Of a stretch of 64,000 nucleotides of DNA, positions 45,056-53,699 are shown one piece after another. Location: positions 124,001 to 188,000 of the forward strand of contig NZ_SPNJ01000006.1 in NCBI RefSeq assembly GCF_004563925.1, given 5' to 3'. The position numbers and the translations under genes are program-made. How positions within the stretch are numbered: position 1 is the stretch's first letter; every line of letters starts with the position of its first letter. The DNA comes from Herbaspirillum sp. 3R11. Lineage in GTDB: Bacteria; Pseudomonadota; Gammaproteobacteria; Burkholderiales; Burkholderiaceae_D. Below the pieces are notes generated by a model. It was given only the letters and a program-made list of their open reading frames with translations, made no database searches and was not told the origin of the DNA.

Positions 45056-45230
45056 TCAACCCGGATCGCGCTGCACGGCGCCTTCCGTCTGCGCCGCCTG
45101 CGCCACCACCTCCCGCACACTTCGATTCTGCCAATGAAACGCTATGAACGCCTCCGCCGGCATCGGTATCGCCAGCCTTGCGCGTAGTCGATTTTTTGTT
45201 TGCGCAGGTACTCGGCCTGCTCTTCGGTCG
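45056..45230 (-). pseudogene. C-terminal remnant of an EAL-domain phosphodiesterase
   Basis: Read on the minus strand from about 45230, the sequence encodes TEEQAEYLRKQKIDYAQGW, nearly identical to TEEQAEYLRRQKVDYAQGW of the intact EAL protein at 50136-51743. A 7-base deletion (CTGTATG of the intact gene is missing) then shifts the frame, and the continuation reads MPAEAFIAFHWQNRSVREVV, matching MPADAFIAFYKQNRSAQQAI. It ends with TGA at the same place as the intact protein. Everything upstream of about residue 460 of the parent is gone. Confidence 0.85.
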
Positions 45231-45234
45231 TATG

Positions 45235-45296
45235 AAAACTCTGATTTTTGCAATCAGGCAGGCAAACATCTTCGAGGGGAGGGAGTTGAGGCGTTG
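45235..45296. repeat. Dispersed repeat, copy B
   Basis: Ungapped 62-base counterpart of 42419-42480, about 73 percent identical. It starts with AAAACTCTGATT directly next to the break point of the EAL remnant. Confidence 0.6.
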
Positions 45297-45388
45297 CACA
45301 CGGTATTCCCGTGAAGAGAAATACCGTGCGTGATTGAAATGTGAAGAGATACGCGAAGACACAGCGCCGACCGGCGCCATGGAATTCC

Positions 45389-46174
45389 TCAAACAGTGAC
45401 CATCAGGAACAGCCGCCGGAACGGCACCAGCGTGGCGCCGTCCGCGCGCTGCGGATAGGCTTGTCGCATGCGCTGCGCGTATTCCTCGCGGAAGGCGGTG
45501 CGGCGCTCGCCTTCCAGCTTGTCCAGGTAGGGGCGCAGGCTGGTGCCGCTGGCCCATTGCACGACCGGATCTTCACCGTGCAGGACATGCAGGTAAGTGG
45601 TTTCCCAGATATCCAGCGTCGCCGCCAGCGGCCGCAGCAAATCGTAATAGCCTTCCCTGGTCAGCAGCGAGCGTCGATCCGGCACCTGGCCCAATGCATC
45701 GGCGTAAGTGGCGGAACGCGCCAGCTCTGTCTGCGCCACGCGCAGCGGCGCATCGTGCATGAGCGGCATTTGCACCGCCAGGCAGCCGCCGGGGCGCAGG
45801 AACGAGACCAGCCGCTGGAACAGTTCGACGTGATTGCCGAGCCACTGCAAGGTGGAGTTGCTGTAGATCAGGTCGAGCGGGCCGTCGGGCGCCCAGGCGT
45901 CGATGTCGGCGCGCAGGAAACTGCATGTCGGCGTGGCCTGGCGCGCCGCGTCCAGCATGCTGTCGGAACCGTCAATCCCGAGTACTTCCGCGTCAGGCCA
46001 GCGCTGTTTGAGTATCGCCGTCAGATTGCCGGTGCCGCAGCCGAGGTCGACAATGCGGGTGGGTGTGGCCGCCATCGCCGGCACATGCCACAGCAGATCG
46101 ATGGCCGGTCGCAGCCGCTCGTCGCCGAAGCGCTGGTATTGCGAGGCGTCCCAGATGTCGTGTTTGGTTTGCAT
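45389..46174 (-). CDS. tam: Trans-aconitate 2-methyltransferase
   Basis: The 261-residue SAM-dependent enzyme starts MQTKHDIWDASQYQRFGDER and has the SAM loop IVDLGCGTGNLT near residues 41-52, GIDGSDSMLDAAR, and LIYSNSTLQWLGNH, all Tam signatures. It methylates trans-aconitate, a by-product of aconitase and an inhibitor of the TCA cycle. GGGAGAG precedes the ATG. It lies 30 bases after the MHS permease gene and is probably the last gene of a PrpD-like/MHS/Tam operon, which gives its substrate unusual relevance. Confidence 0.93.
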   Translation of the reverse strand: MQTKHDIWDASQYQRFGDERLRPAIDLLWHVPAMAATPTRIVDLGCGTGNLTAILKQRWPDAEVLGIDGSDSMLDAARQATPTCSFLRADIDAWAPDGPLDLIYSNSTLQWLGNHVELFQRLVSFLRPGGCLAVQMPLMHDAPLRVAQTELARSATYADALGQVPDRRSLLTREGYYDLLRPLAATLDIWETTYLHVLHGEDPVVQWASGTSLRPYLDKLEGERRTAFREEYAQRMRQAYPQRADGATLVPFRRLFLMVTV

Positions 46175-46204
46175 GATGTTCTCTCCCGAGTTGGTCCGGT
46201 CGGT

Positions 46205-47542
46205 TCATGGCCTCGCAGTAAGATCGTGGACAGGTTCTTCAGCTTCGCGGTCGATGGTCGAAGTATGGCGGGTTTCCGGCATGACGATATAGGTGATCAG
46301 CGAAATCGCCGCGCACAGGCTGGCATAGTAGAAGAACCAGGGTTCATGTCCGGACGCCTTCAGGCGCAGCGCGACGAACTCCGTGGTGCCGCCCATCACC
46401 GCCGTGACGATGGCGAACGGCAGGCCGACGCCGAGCGCGCGCACTTTGGCCGGAAACAGTTCCGACTTGACCAGCCAATGGATTGAGCTGAAGCCGCTGA
46501 GAATGCCGAGCGCCGCCAGGTTCAACAGGAATGCCGTGCTGGTGCTGCTGGTCGTGCCCAGCGTATGCATGATGGGAATCGTCAGGAAGGTGCCGCCGAT
46601 GCCGAAGATCATCATCACCTTGCGTCGTCCGATCATGTCCGACAGCAAACCGTACAGCGGCTGGAACACCATGTAGATCAGCAGCGCGATGGTGGTGATC
46701 AGGGTCGCCTGGTCGCGGCTGAAGCCGCTGGTGTTGACCATGTATTTCTGCAGGTAGATCGTGAACGTGTAAAACGCCACGGTGCCGCCGATACTGATGC
46801 CGACGCTCCAGATTACTTCGCGCCGGTAGCGCAGCAGCACCGACAACAGGCTCTCGCGATTGTTTTTGCTCTGTGCGCCGCCATGCTTGACGAACGCATC
46901 GGTCTCGGCAATGCCGCGTCGCAGGAACATCGCAAAGATCGCCAGCAGGCCGCCGATGAAAAACGGAATGCGCCAGCCCCAGGCATCGAGCTGTTCCGCC
47001 GTCAGCAGTGCGCGCTGCAACAACAGCATCAGGCCCAGCGCCAGCAGTTGGCCCATCACCACGGTCACCTGCACGAAGCCGACGAAAAAACCGCGTCGGC
47101 CCGGCGGCGCCATTTCACTCAAATAGGTGGCGCTGGTGCCGGCTTCGCCGCCCATGCTGAAACCCTGCAGCAGGCGCGCAAACACCAGGATCGCCGGCGC
47201 GGCGATGCCGATGCTGGCGTAAGTCGGCGTGAGCGCAATGATCAGCGAACCGGCGCTCATCATCGCCACCGACAGGCTCAGCGCCAGGCGGCGACCGTAG
47301 CGGTCGGCCAGCGTGCCGATCAGCCAGCTGCCGAGCGGGCGCACTACGTAGCCGACCGAGGCGATCGCCGCGGCGTTGAGCAATTGCACGGTCAGGTTCC
47401 CGCCGGGGAAAAACGCCTTGCTGAAGTAGATGGAAAAAATCGAATAGGCGAGGAAGTCATACCATTCGATCACATTGCCGGCGCTGCCGCCGATGATCGA
47501 ACGCAGACGGCCCGGGCCGGATGGGACTTGCGTGTTGTTCAT
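46205..47542 (-). CDS. MHS family MFS transporter (organic acid/H+ symporter)
   Basis: The 445-residue protein has 12 membrane segments and metabolite:H+ symporter signatures: GNVIEWYDFLAYSIFSIYFS near residues 21-40, PLGSWLIGTLADRYGRR, FARLLQGFSMGGEAGTSATY and WGWRIPFFIGG. The family includes KgtP, CitA and the tricarballylate carrier TcuC. Start at 47542 follows GGAGACAAC. Placement between a MmgE/PrpD gene and tam suggests uptake of a tri- or dicarboxylate such as aconitate. Confidence 0.9.
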   Translation of the reverse strand: MNNTQVPSGPGRLRSIIGGSAGNVIEWYDFLAYSIFSIYFSKAFFPGGNLTVQLLNAAAIASVGYVVRPLGSWLIGTLADRYGRRLALSLSVAMMSAGSLIIALTPTYASIGIAAPAILVFARLLQGFSMGGEAGTSATYLSEMAPPGRRGFFVGFVQVTVVMGQLLALGLMLLLQRALLTAEQLDAWGWRIPFFIGGLLAIFAMFLRRGIAETDAFVKHGGAQSKNNRESLLSVLLRYRREVIWSVGISIGGTVAFYTFTIYLQKYMVNTSGFSRDQATLITTIALLIYMVFQPLYGLLSDMIGRRKVMMIFGIGGTFLTIPIMHTLGTTSSTSTAFLLNLAALGILSGFSSIHWLVKSELFPAKVRALGVGLPFAIVTAVMGGTTEFVALRLKASGHEPWFFYYASLCAAISLITYIVMPETRHTSTIDREAEEPVHDLTARP

Positions 47543-47632
47543 GTTGTCTCCTGATTGCTGCGGGTGGACGGCAAGATGCACGCATCTATATCTTGCCGTC
47601 CTGTGTGAGCTTGGTCGTCGCGCTTAGGCTTC

Positions 47633-49036
47633 TTAATGTGAAGTCGCCAGCAACTTCACCAGATCGTTTGCGCTGCTCATCTTTTCTGCCTGCATGACTT
47701 GTTCAATGATGCATTCGCTTTGCACTGCCGTCAGCCGGTGCGAAGTGAGTTTGCGGAATTTGGCGATGACTTGTTCCGCCGAGGCGAACGAATATTCGCT
47801 GCCGCGCGGTGTTTCCACGGTCTCGTCGAGCACGGTGCCGTCGCGCAGCGTGACCTTGACGTGGACCATGTGGCGATACACCGAACCGCGCGCCGTGATG
47901 GCCGGGTCTTCAGTCACCTCGACCAGGCGCGAGACGCGGATGCGTTCCGGATCGGTCACCTTCTCTTCGGTGAATTGCTCGACGAAGGCGTCGCCTTCCA
48001 GCAGCAGCGTCGCCACGCAATACGGCAGGTTGAGTTGCGCCGAGGTCAGCCCTTGCGGCGCGTAGGGCCAGCCCACGTGATCGACGGTCACGCGCGAGCC
48101 GAACACCTGGATCTTCGCGACGTCGGCCGCGCCGAACGGATGGCGTGCCTGCATGTTGCGGATGGCGTCGAGCGTGGTGTGGTTGCTGCCGACGCAGGAG
48201 TAGAACTTCAGCGCGATCTGCGTGGTTTCGAAGCGCTCGCCCAGGCCGGCGGTCAGCTTGGTCATGTCGAAGCGGTCGGTCGAGCGCGAGAAGGTGCTGC
48301 AGAATCCGCCGTAAGGATTCTCAAATACGTCCATGATGCCGGTGAAGCCGTTGCGCGCCAGCAGCGCGCCGTACAGGCCGCTTTGCGCTGCGCGTCCGGC
48401 ATGCAGGCGCTTGACCATGGCGCCGAATTGCGCCGCCATCAGCCCCGAGGCTTGCGTGCCGGCGATGCCCAGCGCGTGCACGGTCTGTTCGGGTGTCAGT
48501 TTCAGCGCGGCAGATGCCGCCGCCGCCGCCGAAAACACGCCGACGGTCGCGCCCGAATGCCAACCCTGGGCGATATGTTCCTGGCCCATGCACATGCCTA
48601 CGCGCGGGCCGATTTCATAGCCCGCCACACAGGCTGTCAGGAAGTCGCGTCCATCCATGCGTGGGCTCAGTTCCGTTGCCGCGAACAGGGCCGGCAGCGT
48701 CACTGCGCCGACGTGCAGCACGCCGACACGATGCACGTCGTCGAGTTCGAAACTCTGCACCAGCGTGCCGTTGATCAGCGCCGCATGCGGCGCCGACACG
48801 CGCTGGCCGGTGCCCCAGACGGCGCAGGTTTTTGTGGCGTCGAGCTGGTCCACGGTCTCCATCAGGATGCGGCTCCACGGCAGTTGCGTGCCGTAGATCG
48901 CGCAGCCGAGCGAATCCAGCATCAGCAGCTTGATGCGCTCGATCACCGGCGCGGGAATGTCGTCGTAGCGCAGCGTGCTGACGAAGTCGGCGATGCCGCG
49001 GGTGTAGGGGTTCTGGAGTTGGTCGGTGTGACTCAT
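47633..49036 (-). CDS. MmgE/PrpD family protein
   Basis: The 467-residue protein belongs to the MmgE/PrpD family by TRGIADFVSTLRYDDIPAPV near the start, LMLDSLGCAIYG, ALINGTLVQSFELDDVH near residues 100-116, GWHSGATVGVFSAAAAAS and QFGAMVKRLHAGRAAQSG. Family members include 2-methylcitrate dehydratase, cis-aconitate decarboxylase and iminodisuccinate epimerase; which applies is not clear. No prpB/prpC neighbours argue against 2-methylcitrate. Start may be 49036, 49048 or a TTG at 49072; none has a strong ribosome binding site. Divergent from a LysR gene. Confidence 0.88.
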   Translation of the reverse strand: MSHTDQLQNPYTRGIADFVSTLRYDDIPAPVIERIKLLMLDSLGCAIYGTQLPWSRILMETVDQLDATKTCAVWGTGQRVSAPHAALINGTLVQSFELDDVHRVGVLHVGAVTLPALFAATELSPRMDGRDFLTACVAGYEIGPRVGMCMGQEHIAQGWHSGATVGVFSAAAAASAALKLTPEQTVHALGIAGTQASGLMAAQFGAMVKRLHAGRAAQSGLYGALLARNGFTGIMDVFENPYGGFCSTFSRSTDRFDMTKLTAGLGERFETTQIALKFYSCVGSNHTTLDAIRNMQARHPFGAADVAKIQVFGSRVTVDHVGWPYAPQGLTSAQLNLPYCVATLLLEGDAFVEQFTEEKVTDPERIRVSRLVEVTEDPAITARGSVYRHMVHVKVTLRDGTVLDETVETPRGSEYSFASAEQVIAKFRKLTSHRLTAVQSECIIEQVMQAEKMSSANDLVKLLATSH

Positions 49037-49167
49037 CAGTTGGCTCATCAGTATCAGTTTTTGGTGAGCCAAGTATTGGTCGCTAGGTATTCGTTTGTAA
49101 ATTGCAGGTTTCGTGTTTATTATTGCGCTTCAGGAAATAATTGAGAGAAAGAGCAAAGGCGATATTG

Positions 49168-50139
49168 ATGAGTCAAAAGCATTTTTCTGGTGTCGATCTG
49201 GATGGCGTGCGCGGTTTTGTCGCTGTCGCCGAACGTCAGACTTTCGCCGACGCCGCTCTATCGCTCAATATTTCGGCATCGGCGCTGACGCGTCGCATCC
49301 AACGGCTGGAAACGGCGATCGGCACGCCGCTGCTGGAACGCACCACGCGGCGCGTGGCGCTCACGCCGGCCGGGCAATTGTTCCTGCCTGGCGCGCAACG
49401 CAGTTTGCAGGAACTGACGGCGGCATTGCGGCTGGTCGACGACGCCGGCGACACGCGCACGGGCCAGATCGTGGTCGCCTGCATCCCGACGGTCGCCAAG
49501 CAACTGCTGCCACGCATCATCCGCGACTATCGCCTGAGCCGCCCCGACGTGCGCATCCGCATGATCGACGGCACCGTCGAGGTGGTGGCGCGTAATGTGC
49601 GCGACGGTACGGCCGATCTCGGACTGACTTTTCCCACGCTGCCGGATCCCGATTTCGTGTTCGACGCGCTGCTGACCGATCCGTATTGCCTGGTCTGCCC
49701 GATCGATCATCCGCTGGCGGCGCTGCCCGAAGTGCGATGGACCGACCTCAAGCCCTACCAGCTGATCATTTCCGGTTCCGGCAGCGGTAACCGCATCATC
49801 CTCGACCAGGCGCTGCGCGCGGTGAACTGGCAACCCGAACGGCCGGTCGAGATCGAGCACCTGACGACGTCGCTGGGGTTGGTAGAAGCGGGATTGGGCA
49901 TTTCGGTGGTACCGCAATCGGCGCTGCCTGGCGAGATGTCATCGCGCATCGCCGTCAGGCCACTGATCAGCCCTACGGTATCGCGCACCATTGGCCTAGT
50001 GCGCCGGCGCGGCGTCACGCTGACGCCGCTGGCGCAACACTTCTTGCGCGCCGTGCGACGCATGGCGCCCGAGCTGGAACGCGAAAGCGTCGATTACAGC
50101 CGCAAGATGGCGAGGTCGTCCGCGACAGGCGCGATTTAG
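49168..50139 (+). CDS. LysR family transcriptional regulator
   Basis: The 323-residue regulator has its HTH in ADAALSLNISASALTRRIQR near residues 27-46, then LLERTTRRVALTPAG, and an effector domain with GQIVVACIPTVAKQLLPRII and GLVEAGLGISVVPQSAL. ATG at 49168 was chosen on an AAAGG site; the frame opens at 49141. It is divergent from the MmgE/PrpD gene across 131 bases and most likely senses the acid handled by that operon. Its 3' end overlaps the convergent EAL gene by 4 bases. Confidence 0.91.
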   Translation: MSQKHFSGVDLDGVRGFVAVAERQTFADAALSLNISASALTRRIQRLETAIGTPLLERTTRRVALTPAGQLFLPGAQRSLQELTAALRLVDDAGDTRTGQIVVACIPTVAKQLLPRIIRDYRLSRPDVRIRMIDGTVEVVARNVRDGTADLGLTFPTLPDPDFVFDALLTDPYCLVCPIDHPLAALPEVRWTDLKPYQLIISGSGSGNRIILDQALRAVNWQPERPVEIEHLTTSLGLVEAGLGISVVPQSALPGEMSSRIAVRPLISPTVSRTIGLVRRRGVTLTPLAQHFLRAVRRMAPELERESVDYSRKMARSSATGAI

Positions 50140-51743
50140 CCCTGATCGGTTGAAATGATGCTGCCGTCATGCGCTGCATGGGAGATGGCTTGTTGCGCGC
50201 TGCGGTTCTGTTTGTAAAAGGCGATGAATGCATCCGCCGGCATCGGCATCGCATACAGCCAGCCTTGCGCATAGTCGACTTTCTGCCTCCGTAAATACTC
50301 GGCCTGTTCTTCGGTCTCCACGCCTTCAGCGACGATCTTCAGGAACAGCGTGCGCGCCATGCCGATGATGTGCGGCGTCACGCTGCTGATGGCGGAGTCG
50401 GTGCCGATGGTGTCGATGAAGGATTTGTCGATCTTGAGCGCGTCCAGCGGCAGGCTTTGCAGGTGCGACAGGCTGGAGTAGCCGGTGCCGAAATCGTCGA
50501 TCACCACGGCGTGGCCGAGGGCGCGCGCGTTGCCCAGCGTGAGGCGCGCGGGCAGCACGTTGATGAAGCCGCGCTCGGTGGCTTCCAGCCAGATCTGCTG
50601 CGCTTCGACGCCGCTGCGCGCGAGCGCGTGCTGCAGCACGTCGATGACGCGGCCGGTGCGGATGTCGTCGGCGCCAAGGTTGATGGCGATGTGCACGCTG
50701 CGGTCGTTGATCAACAGTTCGCCGAGGTCTTCCATCACGTGGTCGATGACCTGGTCGGTGATGGCCATGATGAGGCCGCTGTCTTCGGCCAGCGGAATGA
50801 ACAGATCGGGCTGCACCAGGCTGCCGTCCGGACGCAGCCAGCGCACCAGCGCTTCGGCGCCGACGCAGTTGCCGCTGGCCAGTTCGATGATGGGCTGGTA
50901 GTGGACGATGAATTCACGTTTCTTCACGGCGATTTCCAGTTCGCCCAATGGCGACAAGCGTCGCCGCAGGCTCCACATCACCAGGCCGACCATCAGCACG
51001 CTGAGCACGACGCCGATGGGCACCAGCCGCAGCTCCTCTTCGCGCATGCGCTCGAACAGGAAACTGCGCGGCTCCATCGCCACCGCGACCAGGCTATCGC
51101 CGCGCGCCACTGCAATCAGGCGCTCGTCGTCGATGCCGTTGACCGGGTTGGCGACCACGCGGCGCACCACCTCGGGGTCTGGCGCATTGAGGTCGCCCAG
51201 GATGTGGCCGCTGCCGGTGGCGACCGCCAGGCGCATGCCGGGGTCGACGATCACGTCGGAGAACCGCGACGGTACGGTGAGCACATTGTGCGAGCGGTAT
51301 TGCAGCGCCATCATGGCGTTGCCCTGGGTGATCAGCGGCTGCATGCGCAGCGTGACTTCAAGGCCGTCTTCGGTGACGAAGTCGGCCGGCGTCTGCTGGA
51401 CGCGCTCGTTCACCAGGCCCCAGGAAGTGCATTTAAGCAGGCCGTTTTCGAAGTAGCCGATTTCATCGACTGAGCGCGTGTTGATGGTCAGGCGGCGCAT
51501 GCGCGCGATGTGATCGGGCGAGCAGGGCAGCAGGTTGAGCGGCTCGACCGCGTAGAGCGCGGAACGGATTTCGCGCAGCGAAATGTTGGCGCGCTGGATG
51601 GCGCGTCGGGCGAACAATTCGAGACGGCCTTGTTCCTCGTTGACGGCGCGGGTCCAGGCCAGGTACATCATGCTGCCCAGCGGCGCGGCGATGGAAACGA
51701 TGACCAGCACGGTGGCGATGACGATGGCGCGGGAACGGTCCAA
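50136..51743 (-). CDS. CSS-EAL cyclic-di-GMP phosphodiesterase (PdeC-like), copy 1
   Basis: The 535-residue protein has a membrane helix at about 8-30, a periplasmic CSS-motif domain with Cys74 (LLPCSPDH) and Cys105 (LLKCTSWG), a second helix near 240-258, and a cytoplasmic EAL domain. Catalytic elements are present: EALVRW (297-302), IAINLGADD, EATERGF, IDDFGTGYSS, KIDKSFID and EGVETEEQ. It should hydrolyse c-di-GMP to pGpG; in PdeC-type enzymes the periplasmic Cys pair makes activity redox-dependent. The likely start is TTG at 51743 with GGAG upstream. The next copy starts upstream in tandem. Confidence 0.9.
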   Translation of the reverse strand: MDRSRAIVIATVLVIVSIAAPLGSMMYLAWTRAVNEEQGRLELFARRAIQRANISLREIRSALYAVEPLNLLPCSPDHIARMRRLTINTRSVDEIGYFENGLLKCTSWGLVNERVQQTPADFVTEDGLEVTLRMQPLITQGNAMMALQYRSHNVLTVPSRFSDVIVDPGMRLAVATGSGHILGDLNAPDPEVVRRVVANPVNGIDDERLIAVARGDSLVAVAMEPRSFLFERMREEELRLVPIGVVLSVLMVGLVMWSLRRRLSPLGELEIAVKKREFIVHYQPIIELASGNCVGAEALVRWLRPDGSLVQPDLFIPLAEDSGLIMAITDQVIDHVMEDLGELLINDRSVHIAINLGADDIRTGRVIDVLQHALARSGVEAQQIWLEATERGFINVLPARLTLGNARALGHAVVIDDFGTGYSSLSHLQSLPLDALKIDKSFIDTIGTDSAISSVTPHIIGMARTLFLKIVAEGVETEEQAEYLRRQKVDYAQGWLYAMPMPADAFIAFYKQNRSAQQAISHAAHDGSIISTDQG

Positions 51744-51877
51744 GATGAGCTCCTTCCATGGACATGGCAGGGGCAAATGTCCTGCTGTCTTCCAGTGTAG
51801 GCACAAATCCCGGGAGTTGTCTTGTTGGCAACATCGGTGTGTTGCTAAACAACCGACAGAGCAGCCTGTCAGCGCTA

Positions 51878-53473
51878 TCAGGGCCGCGCCAGGCCGTCGT
51901 CCTCGTCGTCCACGACTTCTGGCACCTGGGCGCGGTTGAGCCGGTAATAGGCGATGAAGTCCGCCGCCGGCATCGCCTTGGCATACAGCCAGCCTTGCAC
52001 GTATTCGACCCGGTGCTTGCGCAGGTAGTCGGCTTGTTCCTGCGTTTCGACGCCTTCGGCGACGATGCGCAGGCCCAGCGTCTTGGCCATGCCGATGATG
52101 TGCGGCGTCACGCTGCTGGTGGCGGAATCGGTGCCGATGGTGTCGACGAAGGACTTGTCGATCTTGAGTGCGTCCAGCGGCAGGCTTTGCAGATACGACA
52201 GGCTGGAATAGCCGGTGCCGAAGTCGTCGATGGCGACCGCGTAGCCGGTGTTGCGCGCATTGGTCAGCGTGACGCGCGCCGAGTTGACGTCCATGAAGCC
52301 GCGCTCGGTGGCTTCCAGCCAGATCTGCCGCGGCTCGATACCGGTGTGTCTGAGCGCGGCGGCGACCGAGTCCAGTGCGCGTCCGCTCTTGATGTCGTCA
52401 GCGCTCAAATTGACGGCGATGTGCAGGCCGCGGTCTGCCACCAGCAACGCATTGAGTTCGCTGACCACGCTCCGGATCACCTGGTCGGTGATCGGCAGGA
52501 TCAGGCCGCTTTCTTCCGCCAGCGGGATGAACAGGTCGGGCCGCACCATGGTGCCGTCCGGACGGCGCCAGCGCACCAGCGCTTCGGCGCCGATGCAGCG
52601 GCCGCTGGCGAGTTCAATGATGGGCTGGTAATGCACCACGAACTCGGCGCGCTTGACCGCGATGCTTAGTTCACCCAGCGGCGACAGGCGCCGGCGCACA
52701 CCCCAGATCAGCGCGCCGACCAGCAGCGCCGCCACCAGGATGCCGACCGGCACCAGCAGCAATTGCTCCTGGCGCAGGCGCTTGAACAGAAAATTGCGCG
52801 GCTCGATGGCGATGGCGATCAGGCCGGCGGAATGGGCGGTCGCCACCAGGTAGCTGTCGTCAACGCTGTTGACCGGGTTGGCGATGATGTCGCGCACCAG
52901 CATCGGATCGGGGGAATTCTGCTCGCCCAGCACGAAGCCCTGGTCGGTCGCGGTAGCCAGCTGGATGCCCGGATCGACGATCACGTCGGCGAAGCGCGAC
53001 GGCACCGTCAGCACATTGTGCGAACCGTATTGCACCGACATCATCGGATTGCTCTGGGTAACCACGGGCAGCATGCGCAATGTCACCTGCAGGCCGTCCA
53101 GGGTGACGAAGTCTGGCGGCGTCACCGCCACGCGCACAGTGGTGCGGCCCCATGAGGTGCATTGCAGGAAGCCGTTGCGGAAATAGCCGATCTCTTCCAC
53201 CGAGCGCGTGTTGACGGTCAGCTGGCGCATGCGCGCGATGTGCGCGTCGGAGCAGGGCGGTACGTTGAGCGGCTCGATCGCGTGCAGCGCCGAGCGGATT
53301 TCAGTGAAGGAAATGTTGGCGCGCGCAATGGCGCGCTCAGCGTATTGGGTCAGGCGGGTCTGTTCTTCGTTGACCGCGCGCGTCCACGACAGGTACAGCA
53401 TGCAGGCCAGCGGCAGCACGGCGCACAGGATGGTCAGCACCATGGTGATAAGGATGACGCGCGATCGTTTCAA
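51878..53473 (-). CDS. CSS-EAL cyclic-di-GMP phosphodiesterase (PdeC-like), copy 2
   Basis: The 531-residue paralogue is colinear with the gene at 50136-51743: membrane helix, CSS domain with Cys74 (VPPCSDAH) and Cys105 (FLQCTSWG), second helix, and EAL domain with EALVRW, IAVNLSADD, EATERGF, IDDFGTGYSS, KIDKSFVD and EGVETQEQ. All catalytic positions look intact. Its C-terminus ends in an acidic VVDDEDD tail that the other copy lacks. A TTG at 53473 preceded by GGGGAG aligns exactly with the TTG start of copy 1. 134 bases separate the genes. Confidence 0.9.
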   Translation of the reverse strand: MKRSRVILITMVLTILCAVLPLACMLYLSWTRAVNEEQTRLTQYAERAIARANISFTEIRSALHAIEPLNVPPCSDAHIARMRQLTVNTRSVEEIGYFRNGFLQCTSWGRTTVRVAVTPPDFVTLDGLQVTLRMLPVVTQSNPMMSVQYGSHNVLTVPSRFADVIVDPGIQLATATDQGFVLGEQNSPDPMLVRDIIANPVNSVDDSYLVATAHSAGLIAIAIEPRNFLFKRLRQEQLLLVPVGILVAALLVGALIWGVRRRLSPLGELSIAVKRAEFVVHYQPIIELASGRCIGAEALVRWRRPDGTMVRPDLFIPLAEESGLILPITDQVIRSVVSELNALLVADRGLHIAVNLSADDIKSGRALDSVAAALRHTGIEPRQIWLEATERGFMDVNSARVTLTNARNTGYAVAIDDFGTGYSSLSYLQSLPLDALKIDKSFVDTIGTDSATSSVTPHIIGMAKTLGLRIVAEGVETQEQADYLRKHRVEYVQGWLYAKAMPAADFIAYYRLNRAQVPEVVDDEDDGLARP

Positions 53474-53699
53474 GGCCGCTCTCCCCGCTGTTGTTGTCTG
53501 GAGCTGCTCCGCTTTGAGATGAGTGTAGGGCAAATTCCCGCGCGCGTGGCGACGCCCGTGGCGGCCGGAACACGCATTTGCTTATTCATGCTTTGAAGTC
53601 ATGGATGAAATGATATTGATGCTGTTTTAAAGCGGGCGCCGAAGCGCCACAATCCACTCCGTCAATCAACCAATTCATCAACGGAACAACGGAGAAACC

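Larger units (their letters stand above)
45043..45388. other. Convergent intergenic region holding gene debris
   Basis: 346 bases between the ECF41 gene and tam. It contains the EAL remnant (45056-45230), repeat copy B (45235-45296) and a hairpin with arms CACGGTATT (45299-45307) and AATACCGTG (45320-45328) that lacks a T-run. Confidence 0.6.

Noticed and set aside
45299..45328. CACGGTATT/AATACCGTG hairpin as terminator of tam or the sigma gene
   Set aside because: No T-run on either side and it lies amid gene debris; kept only as part of the region description.
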